A DNA stretch of 64,000 bases from Chamaecrista fasciculata (taxonomy: Eukaryota > Streptophyta > Magnoliopsida > Fabales > Fabaceae): contig QANZ01043758.1 in NCBI GenBank assembly GCA_003254925.1, positions 49,376 through 113,375 of the forward strand, in the 5' to 3' direction. Shown here one piece after another: positions 22,601 to 34,072 of the stretch; the first letter of the stretch is position 1, and each line of letters starts with the position of its first letter. The notes under the pieces are model-generated. The model ran no database searches and was not told where the DNA came from. It saw nothing but the letters and a program-made list of their open reading frames with translations. The position numbers were made by a program, and so were the translations under genes.

Positions 22601-25552
22601 TTGTCTTAAGTGCTAAGCCATGAACACGTGGCAAGACCACTTGTTTGATCAACTGAAAGGAGTAAAAGATATAGGCATAATAATTGTCAGTATGTTACCG
22701 AATAAACTCTGCAAGATAATAATGCAATGTGAAAAATAATTGCTAGGATCATGGAAATGAAAATATATAATTATAATTCTCAGTTTTTGACCAAAGAGCA
22801 ACTAGCTTCTCCACATGTACCCGTGGGACATTGAACCGCTGCATTGCTACATTTCCTTTTAAGCAGCCCACTAAAGATTTCACATACTGCCTTGTTGCCT
22901 TTCTCTCACTCAGTCACCTCTAACTTTCTTTCTCCCTAAATATCTTCTTCCTACCACTAGAGCAGAATTAAACACTAAATTAATAAATAAAAAACTAAAG
23001 AACCAGAAAGCTCAAAGCTGTGGCTCAGGACTTTAGCCTTTCAACTTTAAATTGTTCATCTTTTCCTGAACAGACATCTTTTTGAGTACTATACATATTC
23101 ATGACCAGAGCTTCAATTGGGTAACCAAATAAAAAAGCAGCTGGATTGACTGGCAAAGTAGCTATCAATGAAAGAGAAGCAAAGAGGGTTGGGGTATTTG
23201 GGCCAACAATTGCCAAGTGATATACAATCAGAAAATACGCTACATCCTGTCAGTTCAGACTTGGGAAATTGAGTTTCAAACTTACAATTTTGCTCAATAT
23301 TACAAGTTTACACACAGTTCATCAAGCTGCAAGACTTGCTTGGGGATCTAAATTTTCATACTCATGATTTTACAAGTTAAATTAGAAATTTAACAATCAT
23401 GTCCCAGATCACTTCAAACAAGATAATGAACCAAAGTGTGTATCCCAACTTTACTCAATTGGGAACACCTCCACGTCCCAATAAAACAAGCTTACTCACT
23501 ACTAAGAAGTTATTCCCCAGACAAGAACAGAAGTCACCTGGGCATCTAGTTGCTTGGCAATGGAGACAGATTTCTTCAGAACCTCTTCTTGTATGCGAGG
23601 ATCAGTATCATCAAAGGCCCGAGCAATCATGGGTAGAACATGAGATACTAAATGCTCCTGACTAGTCTACATGAATAAAGAATAATTCTGTAAGCTTTTA
23701 TAATTCTCGGGGGCAACACTTTCAAAGAAAACTAAACCATTATTAGAGTAAATAGGTTTTGAAGCTTTAAAGTAATTATCACCAGAAGCAAGAGATACAT
23801 CAAAAATCAAAATAATCAAACAACATTTTGCAATTACCTTGTTTATAATATGATCTGCATGCTTCACTAGTAGCAACAATGTCTCACCTGTGGCAGCAAG
23901 CAGGACAGGAAAAAGGGCCGGAAGTGTTGATTGCTGAAAATCGCTTTTATCCTGAAAAACATCAAATCACTACTTTATTGCTGGCATTTGGCCATATCAG
24001 TGCATTACAGATTCTAGCCTATTTTCTAAATTTCAATATTTCATCACCCAGCGAGGAGGGGGAGGGGGTGGAGAATACAATTAATAGTGTAGGCACTGTC
24101 ACAGTGGAAAGAGAATAATACCTGAGACTCTGCAATGGTGAGAACCATTGGCAGAATGATTGGCTGCATTACCACATTCCTAAGTTCTGCACAGAGGGGG
24201 GGAAGGACCTGCAGGAAATTTTTTATGTTTCTAAATTGTGTTCAAGACAGTAGAAAAGAATCCAAGATACAGTAAAATTTGAAATACAGAAGGCTCAACA
24301 TTAAAACACATAATTGAGAAAAAAAACATAAAACCAAAGGAGAAACCTTGAGAATGATGAAAGTATCTAGAATCTGGGTATAAGACGTCACTTTGATATG
24401 CATAAAAAATAGTGAGACCTTATTTCAAATTAAGTCAAACCTATAGCTACATGCATGTATCTGACTTCTCATCCAACAACACCATGGAATTAGGATGTTA
24501 TGATTATGTATTTGGAGAAGGATTAAATGGATTAGAAGGAGTACACAAGCAACATATCGATTACATATTCAAAAAGAGCAGACCTTGTACCGCAACACAC
24601 GGGAATCAAAATCTTTCCACATATCTGACAATGCTTTTAAGAACTCTGACTTCTGCATGTTATCTCTTTCCTGCAAGAAAGGAAGACAAATCATCAAGAA
24701 ACTTCCATGTTTTATAGTGCTCTCCATCTCTCTTTCTCTCTAGTGTTTTAAGTTCAGTTCGTCTCAGAAAGCAATTGATGATGAGCTAAACAGCAAATTC
24801 ATACAAGCATGTGATCAAGGAAGCGCAGAGCACGCAACCTAGTGTCATTCCGAAAAAATGGGGAGCCTGCAAAAATTAAGGGCACATATCTTATAAATAA
24901 ATACAATAATAATAATCTTTTGGATGAAAAAATAATTAATCAAAGAGAAAGCCATGAGATTGAGTAATCACGTGCCTGTTTTATCTCTCAATCAAGGTGA
25001 AAAAAAGGTTAAATTTAACAAGCAACAAACTACCTTTACCTGTAAAATCCATAGCAGTTGGCCTGGAAGATTCGTTGGGAGATATCATCCTTTGCAAATC
25101 AGGAACCAATTCCGGTGGAATTTTGGAGAAAGTGTCACTGGATAAGTAAGTCAAAGTATTCATGTACTGCAGGAGCAGAATACCAGAATTTCATATTACT
25201 GATCAATTATTTCAAAGAGTAATAAAATCCTTTCTTCTACTTTTTCTCATTCTAATTGCAACACTTAAACATTCTTCAGGTCTTTTAGTTGGCTATTGAA
25301 GTTTTTCTCACATACTGTGTGGTAGAATCTAGGAAGAAGGGAGGGAGATAGAATCAAGATGGAGGATCTCCATTCTTGAGAGGGAGAAAGAGAGAGAGAC
25401 GAATAGATAGATAGAGAGAGGGAGACAGTTTCTGATTTAATTCATTTCATTCATCATCATCATCAACTTACAGTACACATATATATAGACTTCCTAATAA
25501 CTGCCCTCTAATAACTACCACACACATAATAACTGCCCTACATAAAAATAAC

Positions 25553-25605
<53 letters not shown>

Positions 25606-28600
25606 ACTTCAGAATCAGAACTTACTAACAATTACATATATTATTCCTAATAATAATAAATAAAATACTGGTATGCTAACACTGTGCCTCCTAAAAAGAA
25701 AGTAAAAGGGGACATTTGTCGGGACTTGAGATACTGCTTAAAATATGACTTATTTAGGAATTATAGGAAAATACTATTGTTAACTGTTGGGGGTAAAAAT
25801 AAGATCTTATTTTATTTTTCCATGATATTAGTTTATCCATATGTTTCAAGGTATTTTTACATTGTTCATGAATCTTATGACCTAATACAATCTGCCATTG
25901 AAATACATGCCTTCAGATTTGCAATTTGACAACTATGACGCTTCCACCTAGCTAAGCTTTTCTTTCAAGTGATTGTTCACTTGCAAGATTTACCTATCTC
26001 CAAGCCTGGCCCACTATTCATCAACACAATTATCGTAACCAAGCTATCACACTCTACTAAACAAATAAATTATAAATATACAAAACAAAGCAATGAATAA
26101 GATGAAGTCTACAAAAAAAAAAAGAACCAAGGGAATAATATGTACCATCTTCACATTGTTGTGGCAGTCAAACAAAGGCTTGCGAGTGATTAAATGATAG
26201 GCTAGGCATCCAAAACTGAAAATATCAGAAGAACTTCCAGCAGAAGATGCAGAACTTCGGACAAGCTCAGGAGCAGTGTAATTAAGTGATGGCTGAAGGG
26301 GCAGAATTGAATCCTCAACATCATATTCCTGCACAGAAATCATAGTGAAATGAGACAGAGGTAACATAACAGAATATTTCCTTACATGTACAACAAAATG
26401 TACTTTGTTTCAAAGTAGGAGGATGAAAAAAGATAGTGTAATCAGTAGGTTCACTTAACACCTTACAACAACGGTTGAGATCTCCAAATTGCAATTATAT
26501 TACTGATCAATGATTTCATTTTGGAAGGCTTTGTGCTTTTCACTGTTCTTTACAAAGCCGAGAGCTCAACAATTCATTTAAGACTCTACACGATTTGAAG
26601 ATTACATAAAACTTACTGCTAAAGCCAAGTTTTATGGCTAAGACATGCATCAAAAGAAGAAGAAAACAAGTCGCAGATGAAGATGAAAACAACACATGCA
26701 AAGAGTTACTTTAACCAAAGGTAAAGCCCATAAAAATAACCAATACACCATTAGACCAAATCATCAAAGGCATATATATTTTTTTTCTTAAGATGAAAAA
26801 AGATATTATTGATGAGAAGATAGAAGAAACCAATAGATTACAAAAACAGAGAACAAGAGATCGTCTTAAAGAAAATAAAAAGAACAGTGAAAAGCACAAA
26901 GCCTTCCAAAATCTTTGGAGATCCATAAGGGAAACTTGTCTAAAGAAAGCTAGACACCATTAGAAGAAACCTACAAAAAGGACAAAAAAAATAATCCTCT
27001 CCCAGAGAAAATGATATATGTGCTAAAAATATGATGGAAACCGTAAAGAGATTAAATGTTAAAAGTTATAGATAATGGGAAATTATGCAAATTGGGGTAT
27101 TGGGAAGCTATTTTTAAAACTATAATCATATTTTTTAAAATATATATATTATATGATTTATAATATATAGTTTTAAGGAGAATGACCGTAAGGGTCACAA
27201 GCATATATAATAGCATAGATGTACAAAGATGAGGTATCACAACCATAATTATTAAGATCTCGATTTAAATCTTACGATCTTACAATTTTACTATCTTATT
27301 TAGAAAAATCGATCCCATCGGATCCAACTTGGATCTCAATCTTATCCATATGATGTTACAATCTTGTGTCACATCGATCTTATGATCTTACAATCCTCTA
27401 AGATAAACAATTAAACATCACCTTAATAAGACGAGATATTTTATGAAAGATATTCCAAAGCAAAATGCCCAATGACTTAGAACATGTTTTATAGAAAATG
27501 ATGAGATCTTATTATCCTCAATTTGATTTTGCCATTCAATCTATGTTGTGTCTCTTCTGATCCATTGCAAGATCTTAATTAGTTTGATCACATCACTTCG
27601 CAACATATGCTCTTGCTAGTCACTCTAATCTAATGTCAGGTGCATTTTACCACAATAAACTTTAACGCTATAGGGTCCGCTAATATACTACAGCATAATG
27701 GAAAGTGAATTGTAATCATAATATACTACACATACACAGTCAACAAAACAAAGTCAGTATAGTAAATTGTAATCATCAAATGTCATACGCACAGCATAAT
27801 GGAAAGCTTGCAGATTAGCTGAGTCACCAGAGGCCTGAGCTGCTGAAATTGCAAAACCAAATCCACTGAGTTTCCAAGCCCCACTTGAAGTGATCATAAT
27901 ATTCTGAAACGAGTTTAAAATTTGTCAACTTACAAAATCATTCACTAGTACAATATTGTGTGGGTCTCGAAAGCATAGGTATCAATGGTTAACAAATAAA
28001 TCATTAGATACGTATAAATGCAAAATGATAAAGAAAAAAAAACTTAAAAGATAAAATTATATTTTCAAAATTAATCATAGACTCTTCTCAGATACATAGG
28101 AATGAAGATTATATCAGCAAAAAATTCAAGTAAAAGAAATTTAAAAGTATTGATCTCTGAGCTTACTTGTTTTCATCTATAATAACTTTATGCTAAAAGG
28201 ATAAAAAAGATGCTTGTCTCAATATTAAAGTAAGCCAATGACAATACAACTCTTAAATTGAACATCAACACCAAAAAGAATCTCATCAAATATAAAAGGA
28301 ACAATGCACAAAATTAATTGACAAATTCCATTTCTGGTTAGAAGCTGCCGGTCGGCATTATTTATTTGGAACATAATAGTGGACAAAAGGGGCAATTACA
28401 AGCCAACAATCCTAAAAGATTAAGTCAAGAAAAAACAAAAACACACATTACCTCAGGTGATATAGCTCGATGAATAAGATGTGCTTGGTTGTGGAGAAAG
28501 TCCAATGATTCTGCCATCTGAAGTAAACCATGCTTCACCTCCAACAGTCCCATTTCCTAGGAATATAAATGCTTTTTCATCAGCATATCAATTCATAGCT

Positions 28601-31550
28601 CAACAGAAAGACAGAGCCCAATGCATGTATGCTTTAGATAGTTCTCATAAGTCAGAAATCAGTCAAGATATACACATTAAGAGTGAAATTTCCATGTTCG
28701 GTATCAAAGTGAGCAGAAGAAAGACATCAAGGAGCCAAAGACCGAGAAGTTCAAGAAACAACCAATTAGTTAACTAAGAAGGTCAAATAGGCACAATTTT
28801 TAATTATTGAATATCCATTCATGTATGAATATTTATGTGTTTTTGTTGCACACAATTTGTTCATGACAAGAACATAGGTTTCATGTACAGTAAATTTCAG
28901 AGCTTAATAAAGGAAAAATATTTATTTCCTTTAGCATAAATAGAAGGACCAAGATCAATGGTCAACAAAACAGTGAAGAGCTGGTAGGTATGAATATGAT
29001 TTCTATTTTGTGCCTGTTCGTCAAGGTGCAGTAGAGAAAATTAGATATAGAAGATGCACAGCTTCTTTTTTATTATTATTAAGAAAAAAGCCTCTAGATT
29101 TCCAATTCCTTTATCAAGACCAAATTTTTCTCAACAGGAGCAAAAGTTGAAAATTTATTGAACAAATTCCAATCTAGAGGGGATAAAATGTTGACAGCTA
29201 ACATGATAGACTTTTTCTTGGCCGAAGTAAGGTGATAATTAATTTTGTAAGACAAAAATGCCCTTACAATTATTAATTACCATGCTACCTCTGATCTTTT
29301 CTTTTAGATTTAAAAGCCAATTAATTGATCAAAATAGAAGTTAATATCAAAACAGAGGACAAGAGATCCTATCCAAACAAAAGAAAAATAGAAACGCAAA
29401 CGTCCAAAAGTATAACTCAACAAAGTCTTCCAATCCCTTTCGAGATAAGGGACATAAGAACAATCCTTTTCCAAGGAATATGAGGTGGAAGGAAAATGTT
29501 ATTATCGGCCCTTGCATTCCACTCCAACCAAAGTCATCACAGACTTACAAAATCAACATACTACCAAAGAACTTTATGGAAGAGCAAGTATAAGAGACAA
29601 CAGAATCCAAATCCCAAACCCCACCCAGTCTCATGCAAATAATACTTAATATGAATAACCTAATGTCATAACGAAGAAATCTATCACCGGAAACACCATA
29701 GCAACTTACCAATCAAAGCCACGCTTTAGCCACAAAATTTCCTAGACCCACAACCCCTTCATTTTTTGGTCTACAACAAGTTTCCCATCATACAAGGAGA
29801 ACCCTTCTAAACTCTCCAACTCCGAAGACCCACAAGATCTTTCCAAGCTATGAGCCACACTTGTTTGGGTTACAACAGAGCAAAAAATAGTAAAAGTGAT
29901 GCTAGATAAACTCAATTTAGGTTAAAGTGGCCAGCGCCACCAAAAGAAGAGTAAATCAGAAGTCCCATCATTTTTTGGTCTGATTCAAGTTTCCCATCCT
30001 ATTAGGCGATCCTTTCTCAACTCACCAACATTAAACCAAATAAACTCCTGCTCTATCATTTTTACAATAGTAATCCTAATCATAGTTATCAAATCGTGAT
30101 AAGACTCGTGAATCGGGTGCCTGATTGTTGAGTCACAAAACCATATCAAATTCAGACAAAATCCAGTGTCGTCTTCTTTCATGTTTCAGATCTATTAAGA
30201 TATTTTCGGACCCATGCAAAAATCCAGCCAACCCATTGGACAGTTGAAGTTTCAGAATTACCAAAATCACGTGGTTTGAGATTTCCAGAAAGACTCATGA
30301 TTCCGGTGATTTGTGCACTGATTCTAGCCAACCCATCAATTAGTATCATGCCATCATCGAATCAACTCAAACCACACAATATGAATTGCATGATTTGCAA
30401 TTTCTATAATTATTACCCTAACCCTTTTAGTTAGATAAGAAAAGGAAAACAATTGTGCCGACATTGAATCGACTCAAACCATTCTATAACTATGATCCTA
30501 ATCCTTTGAGTAGGAAGAAAAAAAAAAGAAAACAAATAGAAGAGTAAGAACTACATAGTTGGCCAGCTTTTGAAATCACAACAAAAGTAAAAACTAGTTG
30601 AAACATTAAAACAGCATGAAAATTATGCATAATATTCACGAGAAAAAACTCAGTTCAGTTATGAACTAATGTACACGTAATGACCAGGGAAAAAAATATA
30701 TTATATCCAGCAGTAGAATATGCTGGCAAATCATACTCCTTTAAAGATTAGGTATTAATAAACACCCAAAACAAAATAAAGTAATAAACAATGAGAATCA
30801 GGACGATGTGATAAGAACCACAGTATATTCAACCAACATAAAGCATTTCAACTTATCATTAATCAAGTACTTCTCAGGGAGCAACTGTATTTAGCACAAA
30901 GTTAAGCAAACCATGGGCATTCCACAAACAGAAAAGCCATACAACAACAAAAACACACACAAACATGATCAACTACTCATTCACTGAATGGCACAAAACA
31001 GACACAACCATTCAGATATAGTAAATTAAAAATCGAATGCTACTACTATACTACCTACCATTCCCCTGAGCTCCCTAGGAACAACAGCAACATTCTCCAC
31101 ATTCCCAAGAGTATTAGCCACTGAAGCAAACAAGGGCTCAGTCACCATAGCCATAGCATTCTTACTCTCATCCAGCGCTTGCACCACATGGACAACCCCT
31201 GGATGCCTCAGCCGCACCAGTTTACTCGCATCTGCCCGAATCATTTCCAAAAACGAATCCTCAGCCGCCTTGGTCAACCCAGCACGCGTTCGCGCTTCAG
31301 ACAGAGCTCGCTTGTCTAATACCCAAACGCACACCACCGGATACTGGTGCTGGCGCGTCTGATCACGCGCCTTCGCCGAGTACAACCTCCATGCGAGACC
31401 AGGTCCGGCAGAGCCGATCTGGTCAAGTAGCTCGTAGTCCTGGAGTGGCTTGGGTCCGGTGACCTCTTGCACAGTGGTCTGGACCGTCTTCTCGATGACC
31501 GCCGCGGTTTTAGCCAAGGCTTGTGTTAGGGTTTTCATGTTGAGTGACAT
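19700..31550 (-). CDS. SCYL2: SCY1-like protein 2 (SCYL2) pseudokinase, 14 exons, 928 aa
   Basis: Clathrin-associated pseudokinase of endosome/trans-Golgi traffic; plant SCYL2 proteins are about 910 aa. Exons: 31550-31059, 28556-28452, 27903-27793, 26328-26146, 25166-25040, 24866-24805, 24670-24584, 24208-24122, 23951-23838, 23666-23538, 22652-22590, 21700-21539, 20901-20783, 20645-19700; all introns GT-AG. The start is [20 protein letters not shown]. The kinase-like domain spans about 38-345 and has lost catalytic residues: the glycine loop is GSAGPG (46-51), HRD reads HRA (193-195) and DFG reads GFG (213-215), while APE is kept (255-257). Exons 6-13 encode helical HEAT-type repeats to about residue 613. 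The last exon is a disordered Ser/Asn-rich tail with DDDWV, two WPPR motifs, a short [10 protein letters not shown] run and the terminal clathrin-box-like PLLDLLG. Intron 1 is 2.5 kb and full of old repeat sequence. Confidence 0.94.
25310..25680. repeat. Possible LTR-retrotransposon remnant near SCYL2 intron 4
   Basis: A GA-rich stretch (25330-25440) is followed by sequence with repeated 'ataactgcc' words and a TATATATAG box. It resembles the LTR part of plant copia elements. No TG...CA ends with a 5-bp duplication could be set. Confidence 0.3.
25553..25603. repeat. (AAT)n microsatellite, about 17 units, in SCYL2 intron 4
   Basis: Uninterrupted AAT/ATA trinucleotide run within an intron; likely length-variable. 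Confidence 0.9.
26770..27010. repeat. Dispersed repeat copy 1 in SCYL2 intron 3
   Basis: The part around 26843-26935 (aaaacagagaacaagagatc, then aaagccttccaaaatc) matches 29348-29460 in intron 1 (aaaacagaggacaagagatc, then aaagtcttccaatccc). This points to two copies of one old interspersed element. The family was not identified. Confidence 0.4.
29340..29900. repeat. Dispersed repeat copy 2 in SCYL2 intron 1
   Basis: Partner of the copy at 26770-27010. Its flanks contain degenerate sequence that could be non-LTR retroelement, but no intact domain is visible. Confidence 0.35.
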
Positions 31551-31844
31551 TTTTTAGAGTTGGATAATGGTGACGGATACAGGGTGTGTGTGTATATATA
31601 GAAACAGCAAGTTGAATTATGAGTATGTGAATTGGTAAAACAGAAGAATTTGACGATCGAGAAAGAGAAGGAGAAGAAGAAGATGCAATTAGATTCGGAT
31701 TTTTTTGACGATCGTCCTCTTTCTCTTTCTCTTTCTCTTTCTCTTTCCTTGGCGTCTGATAGTTTACTACTAGACAATACAATACCTTCATTTTGCTTTC
31801 CTGTCCGATGTTCATCGGCTCTATTCAATTTCGGAAAAAAAAGG
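31551..31844 (-). promoter_or_regulatory. SCYL2 5' leader/promoter with GA-rich repeats
   Basis: Upstream of the SCYL2 ATG, on the minus strand, lie a TATATATA word at about 31595-31602 and AGAAAG repeats (plus-strand CTTTCT run 31716-31748). GA/CT-rich tracts are common in plant leaders. Transcript start is not determinable here. Confidence 0.35.
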
Positions 31845-32207
31845 TAAATTATAGTTTGCTACTCAGTGGTTTGAGCTCATTACACTCTAGTACCATGTTG
31901 TTTAAAATGTGACACTTTGGTATCATAAGGTATGTACCGTTAACACTTTGGTACCTGAACAATTTTTTCGTTAGATTTGGACCGAATTTTACATGTGCAA
32001 AGCACATGCATCTCATACGCCTCACTAAAACTCAATTTTCTCGAACTTTTAACCAAAATGAAGATTAAACACAATTTAGATTTCGAAAAACACCTCTAAA
32101 ATTCGAGATATTTGAGAGATATTTTTCAAAATTCAGATTGTATTTGATCTTTATTTTGGCCAAAAGTTAGAAAAAATTAAGTTTTAGTAAAGCATGTTAG
32201 ATGCACG

Positions 32208-33627
32208 TAGGGATGGCAATTTATATCCTAAGTTAGGATATCCGTTCGTATCCATCCGAAAAAATATCCGGTATCCGTCGGATACCGGATATCGGATACG
32301 GATACGGATAGTGAAAATTAAATTTTTTTCGGATATTGGACGGATACGGATATTGCCTTCGGATACCCTATATCCGTCCGAAATGAACGGATATTTAGGG
32401 TATCCGATACCCTATTACTTATTTAATTTTTATATTTTACTTTTAATTTAACATTTTATATATAAATATTTAAATTTAATTAATTATATTCATATATATT
32501 TTTTAAAAAATCATATTTTAGTTATTTATATTTAATTTTTTATTTTAAAAAATAAATTTAAAATGTAAATAAATAATAATTTCATTTAATTATATTAGTT
32601 GGCGGATAATGGATATCGGGTACCCGATATATCCGATTTATAAAATAAGATATCCTATCCTATATCCATATTTTTTCGGATATTTCGGATATTTCGGGTA
32701 TCCGTCGGTAGAGCTGTCAAAATGGGCTTGGCCTTACGGGCCGGCCCATCAACCCTATAAAATAGTTAGGGCTTGGGCCTAAAAAATTACATTTTTTTAA
32801 TTAGGGCTTTTTGAGCCCGGCCCATATATTTTTAGGGCCAAACCGGGCCGGGCTAAGGGCCAGCCCACTTATTTGTGCAAGGAATTGGCTGCATCGATTC
32901 GATATTGAATCAAATGGTATTAATTTTCTACATATATATTTATGCATATGGTTGTTTTTATTCAAATTTTGTTGATATATATTCATAAACTTTCCAATTG
33001 TAGATGAAGAAGAACACTGTATGGAATCACTGGAAGAGGACAAAATAATTATGGTGGTGGATGATTGAGGCCTCCAAGGATGAAGCAGATTTGATTTTTT
33101 TTTTTATTCTTGGTTTTTCTAGTATTGTCTTAACAATGATATGTTTATTTTCGTTTTAGTTATTTAATTTATTTCTTAGTTATATGAACATTAGATTATT
33201 ATTTACATTTGGGATTCGTAATTTTATTCAGTATCAATTATTTCTTTTAGTAATTTTAATTCATGTTATGAAGTTTAATTTAAATTTTAGCTTTATTTAT
33301 TTATTTAAAAAAAATTGAAAGCCCATAGGGCTAGCCCTAAGCCCTAGTAGGGTCGGGCCGGGCTAGAAAATCTTAGCCTTTTTTAAATTAGGGCTTTTTT
33401 GGCCCAGCCCTAATAAAGATAGGGCCAAATAGGGTTAGGGCCGGGCTGGGCCGGGCTGGCCCATTTTGACAGCTCTATCCGTCGGATACCGGATATCGAT
33501 AGGGTGCGGATACGGATATTAATTTATCGGATACGGATAGGGTACGGATATTGGATAGGATAAACGGATACGGATACGGATACGGATAGTGGCAAAACCA
33601 CCGGATATCCATCCGTTGCCATCCCTA
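32208..33627. mobile_element. Middle element: hAT-like, TIR TAGGGATGGCAA, perfect 8-bp TSD
   Basis: It starts TAGGGATGGCAA and ends with its exact reverse complement TTGCCATCCCTA. It is flanked by perfect 8-bp duplications, gatgcacg at 32200-32207 and 33628-33635. Both subterminal regions are dense in 'cggata'/'ggatatccg' words. Eight-bp duplications and TAGGG-type short inverted ends indicate hAT. It has no transposase. The inner element interrupts it at 32709-33477. Confidence 0.85.
32709..33477. mobile_element. Innermost element: hAT-like, 19-bp TIR, perfect 8-bp TSD
   Basis: It starts TAGAGCTGTCAAAATGGGC and ends with the exact reverse complement (19 bp). It is flanked by perfect 8-bp duplications, tccgtcgg at 32701-32708 and 33478-33485. 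Subterminal GGGCC/GGCCC clusters lie on both sides. Around 33003-33068 a short frame (EEEHCMESLEEDK...) preceded by a possible splice acceptor may be the tail of a lost transposase. As the innermost layer it is the youngest insertion. Confidence 0.88.
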
Positions 33628-33754
33628 GATGCACGTGCAAAATTCCGTTCAAATCTAACGAAAAAATTATTCAGGGTACTAAAGTGTTAACGTTACATAT
33701 CTCAGGATACCAAAGTAGAATAGGTCAAACCGCACAGTACCAAAGGATAATTTA

Positions 33755-34072
33755 TTTTATTTTTATATGCATTTCAAGCCCTGATTGTATGAGGGAGGGA
33801 CTCTAACGCAAAAAAAAATAAAATTTAAGGTGCTGTATGCAGTTTTAAAAACAAATATGGAGATGAGGGTTAATTCGACCAAAAATATACTACCCTCTCA
33901 TCATCCAAAGCAAGTTTATATAGTTACTTAGCCCCAAAAAATCAAAGAAAGTCGTAGCAGTAGTATCTTTGATTATTTACCTTGTAACAGGATCCCATAC
34001 TATACTTCCATTCCACTACAATTTACAACATTTTGCCAACCACAAAGATCATTTGATCGAGCTGTGGCGGCA
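33755..34072 (+). promoter_or_regulatory. GDPD4 upstream/leader region
   Basis: About 320 bp between the nested transposon stack and the GDPD4 start. It is AT-rich and contains no other gene. It must hold the GDPD4 leader and proximal promoter, but no element can be fixed by eye. Confidence 0.35.

Larger units (their letters stand above)
31845..33754. mobile_element. Outermost foldback MITE of a three-level nest
   Basis: Left arm 31845 to about 32020 and right arm 33636-33754 are inverted copies. Both begin taaattat and share 'gttaacactttggtacc' and 'aattttttcgttagattt' type blocks. The left interior (32020-32200) is itself a foldback. Removing the inserted elements leaves an element of about 475 bp. 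It was split by the hAT-like element at 32208-33627. The ends are set by where the inverted similarity stops; no certain target duplication was seen. Confidence 0.65.

Noticed and set aside
25310..25680. Solo LTR with defined ends
   Set aside because: No TG...CA ends with a 5-bp duplication could be placed; kept only as a low-confidence repeat.
31510..31847. Open frames around the SCYL2 leader
   Set aside because: Translations of AGAAAG/CTTTCT repeats and leader sequence; no family match.
32208..33627. Repeated cggata words as a possible CRISPR or satellite array
   Set aside because: The spacing is irregular, the words are inverted between sides, and they sit inside TIRs with an 8-bp duplication; they are hAT subterminal repeats.
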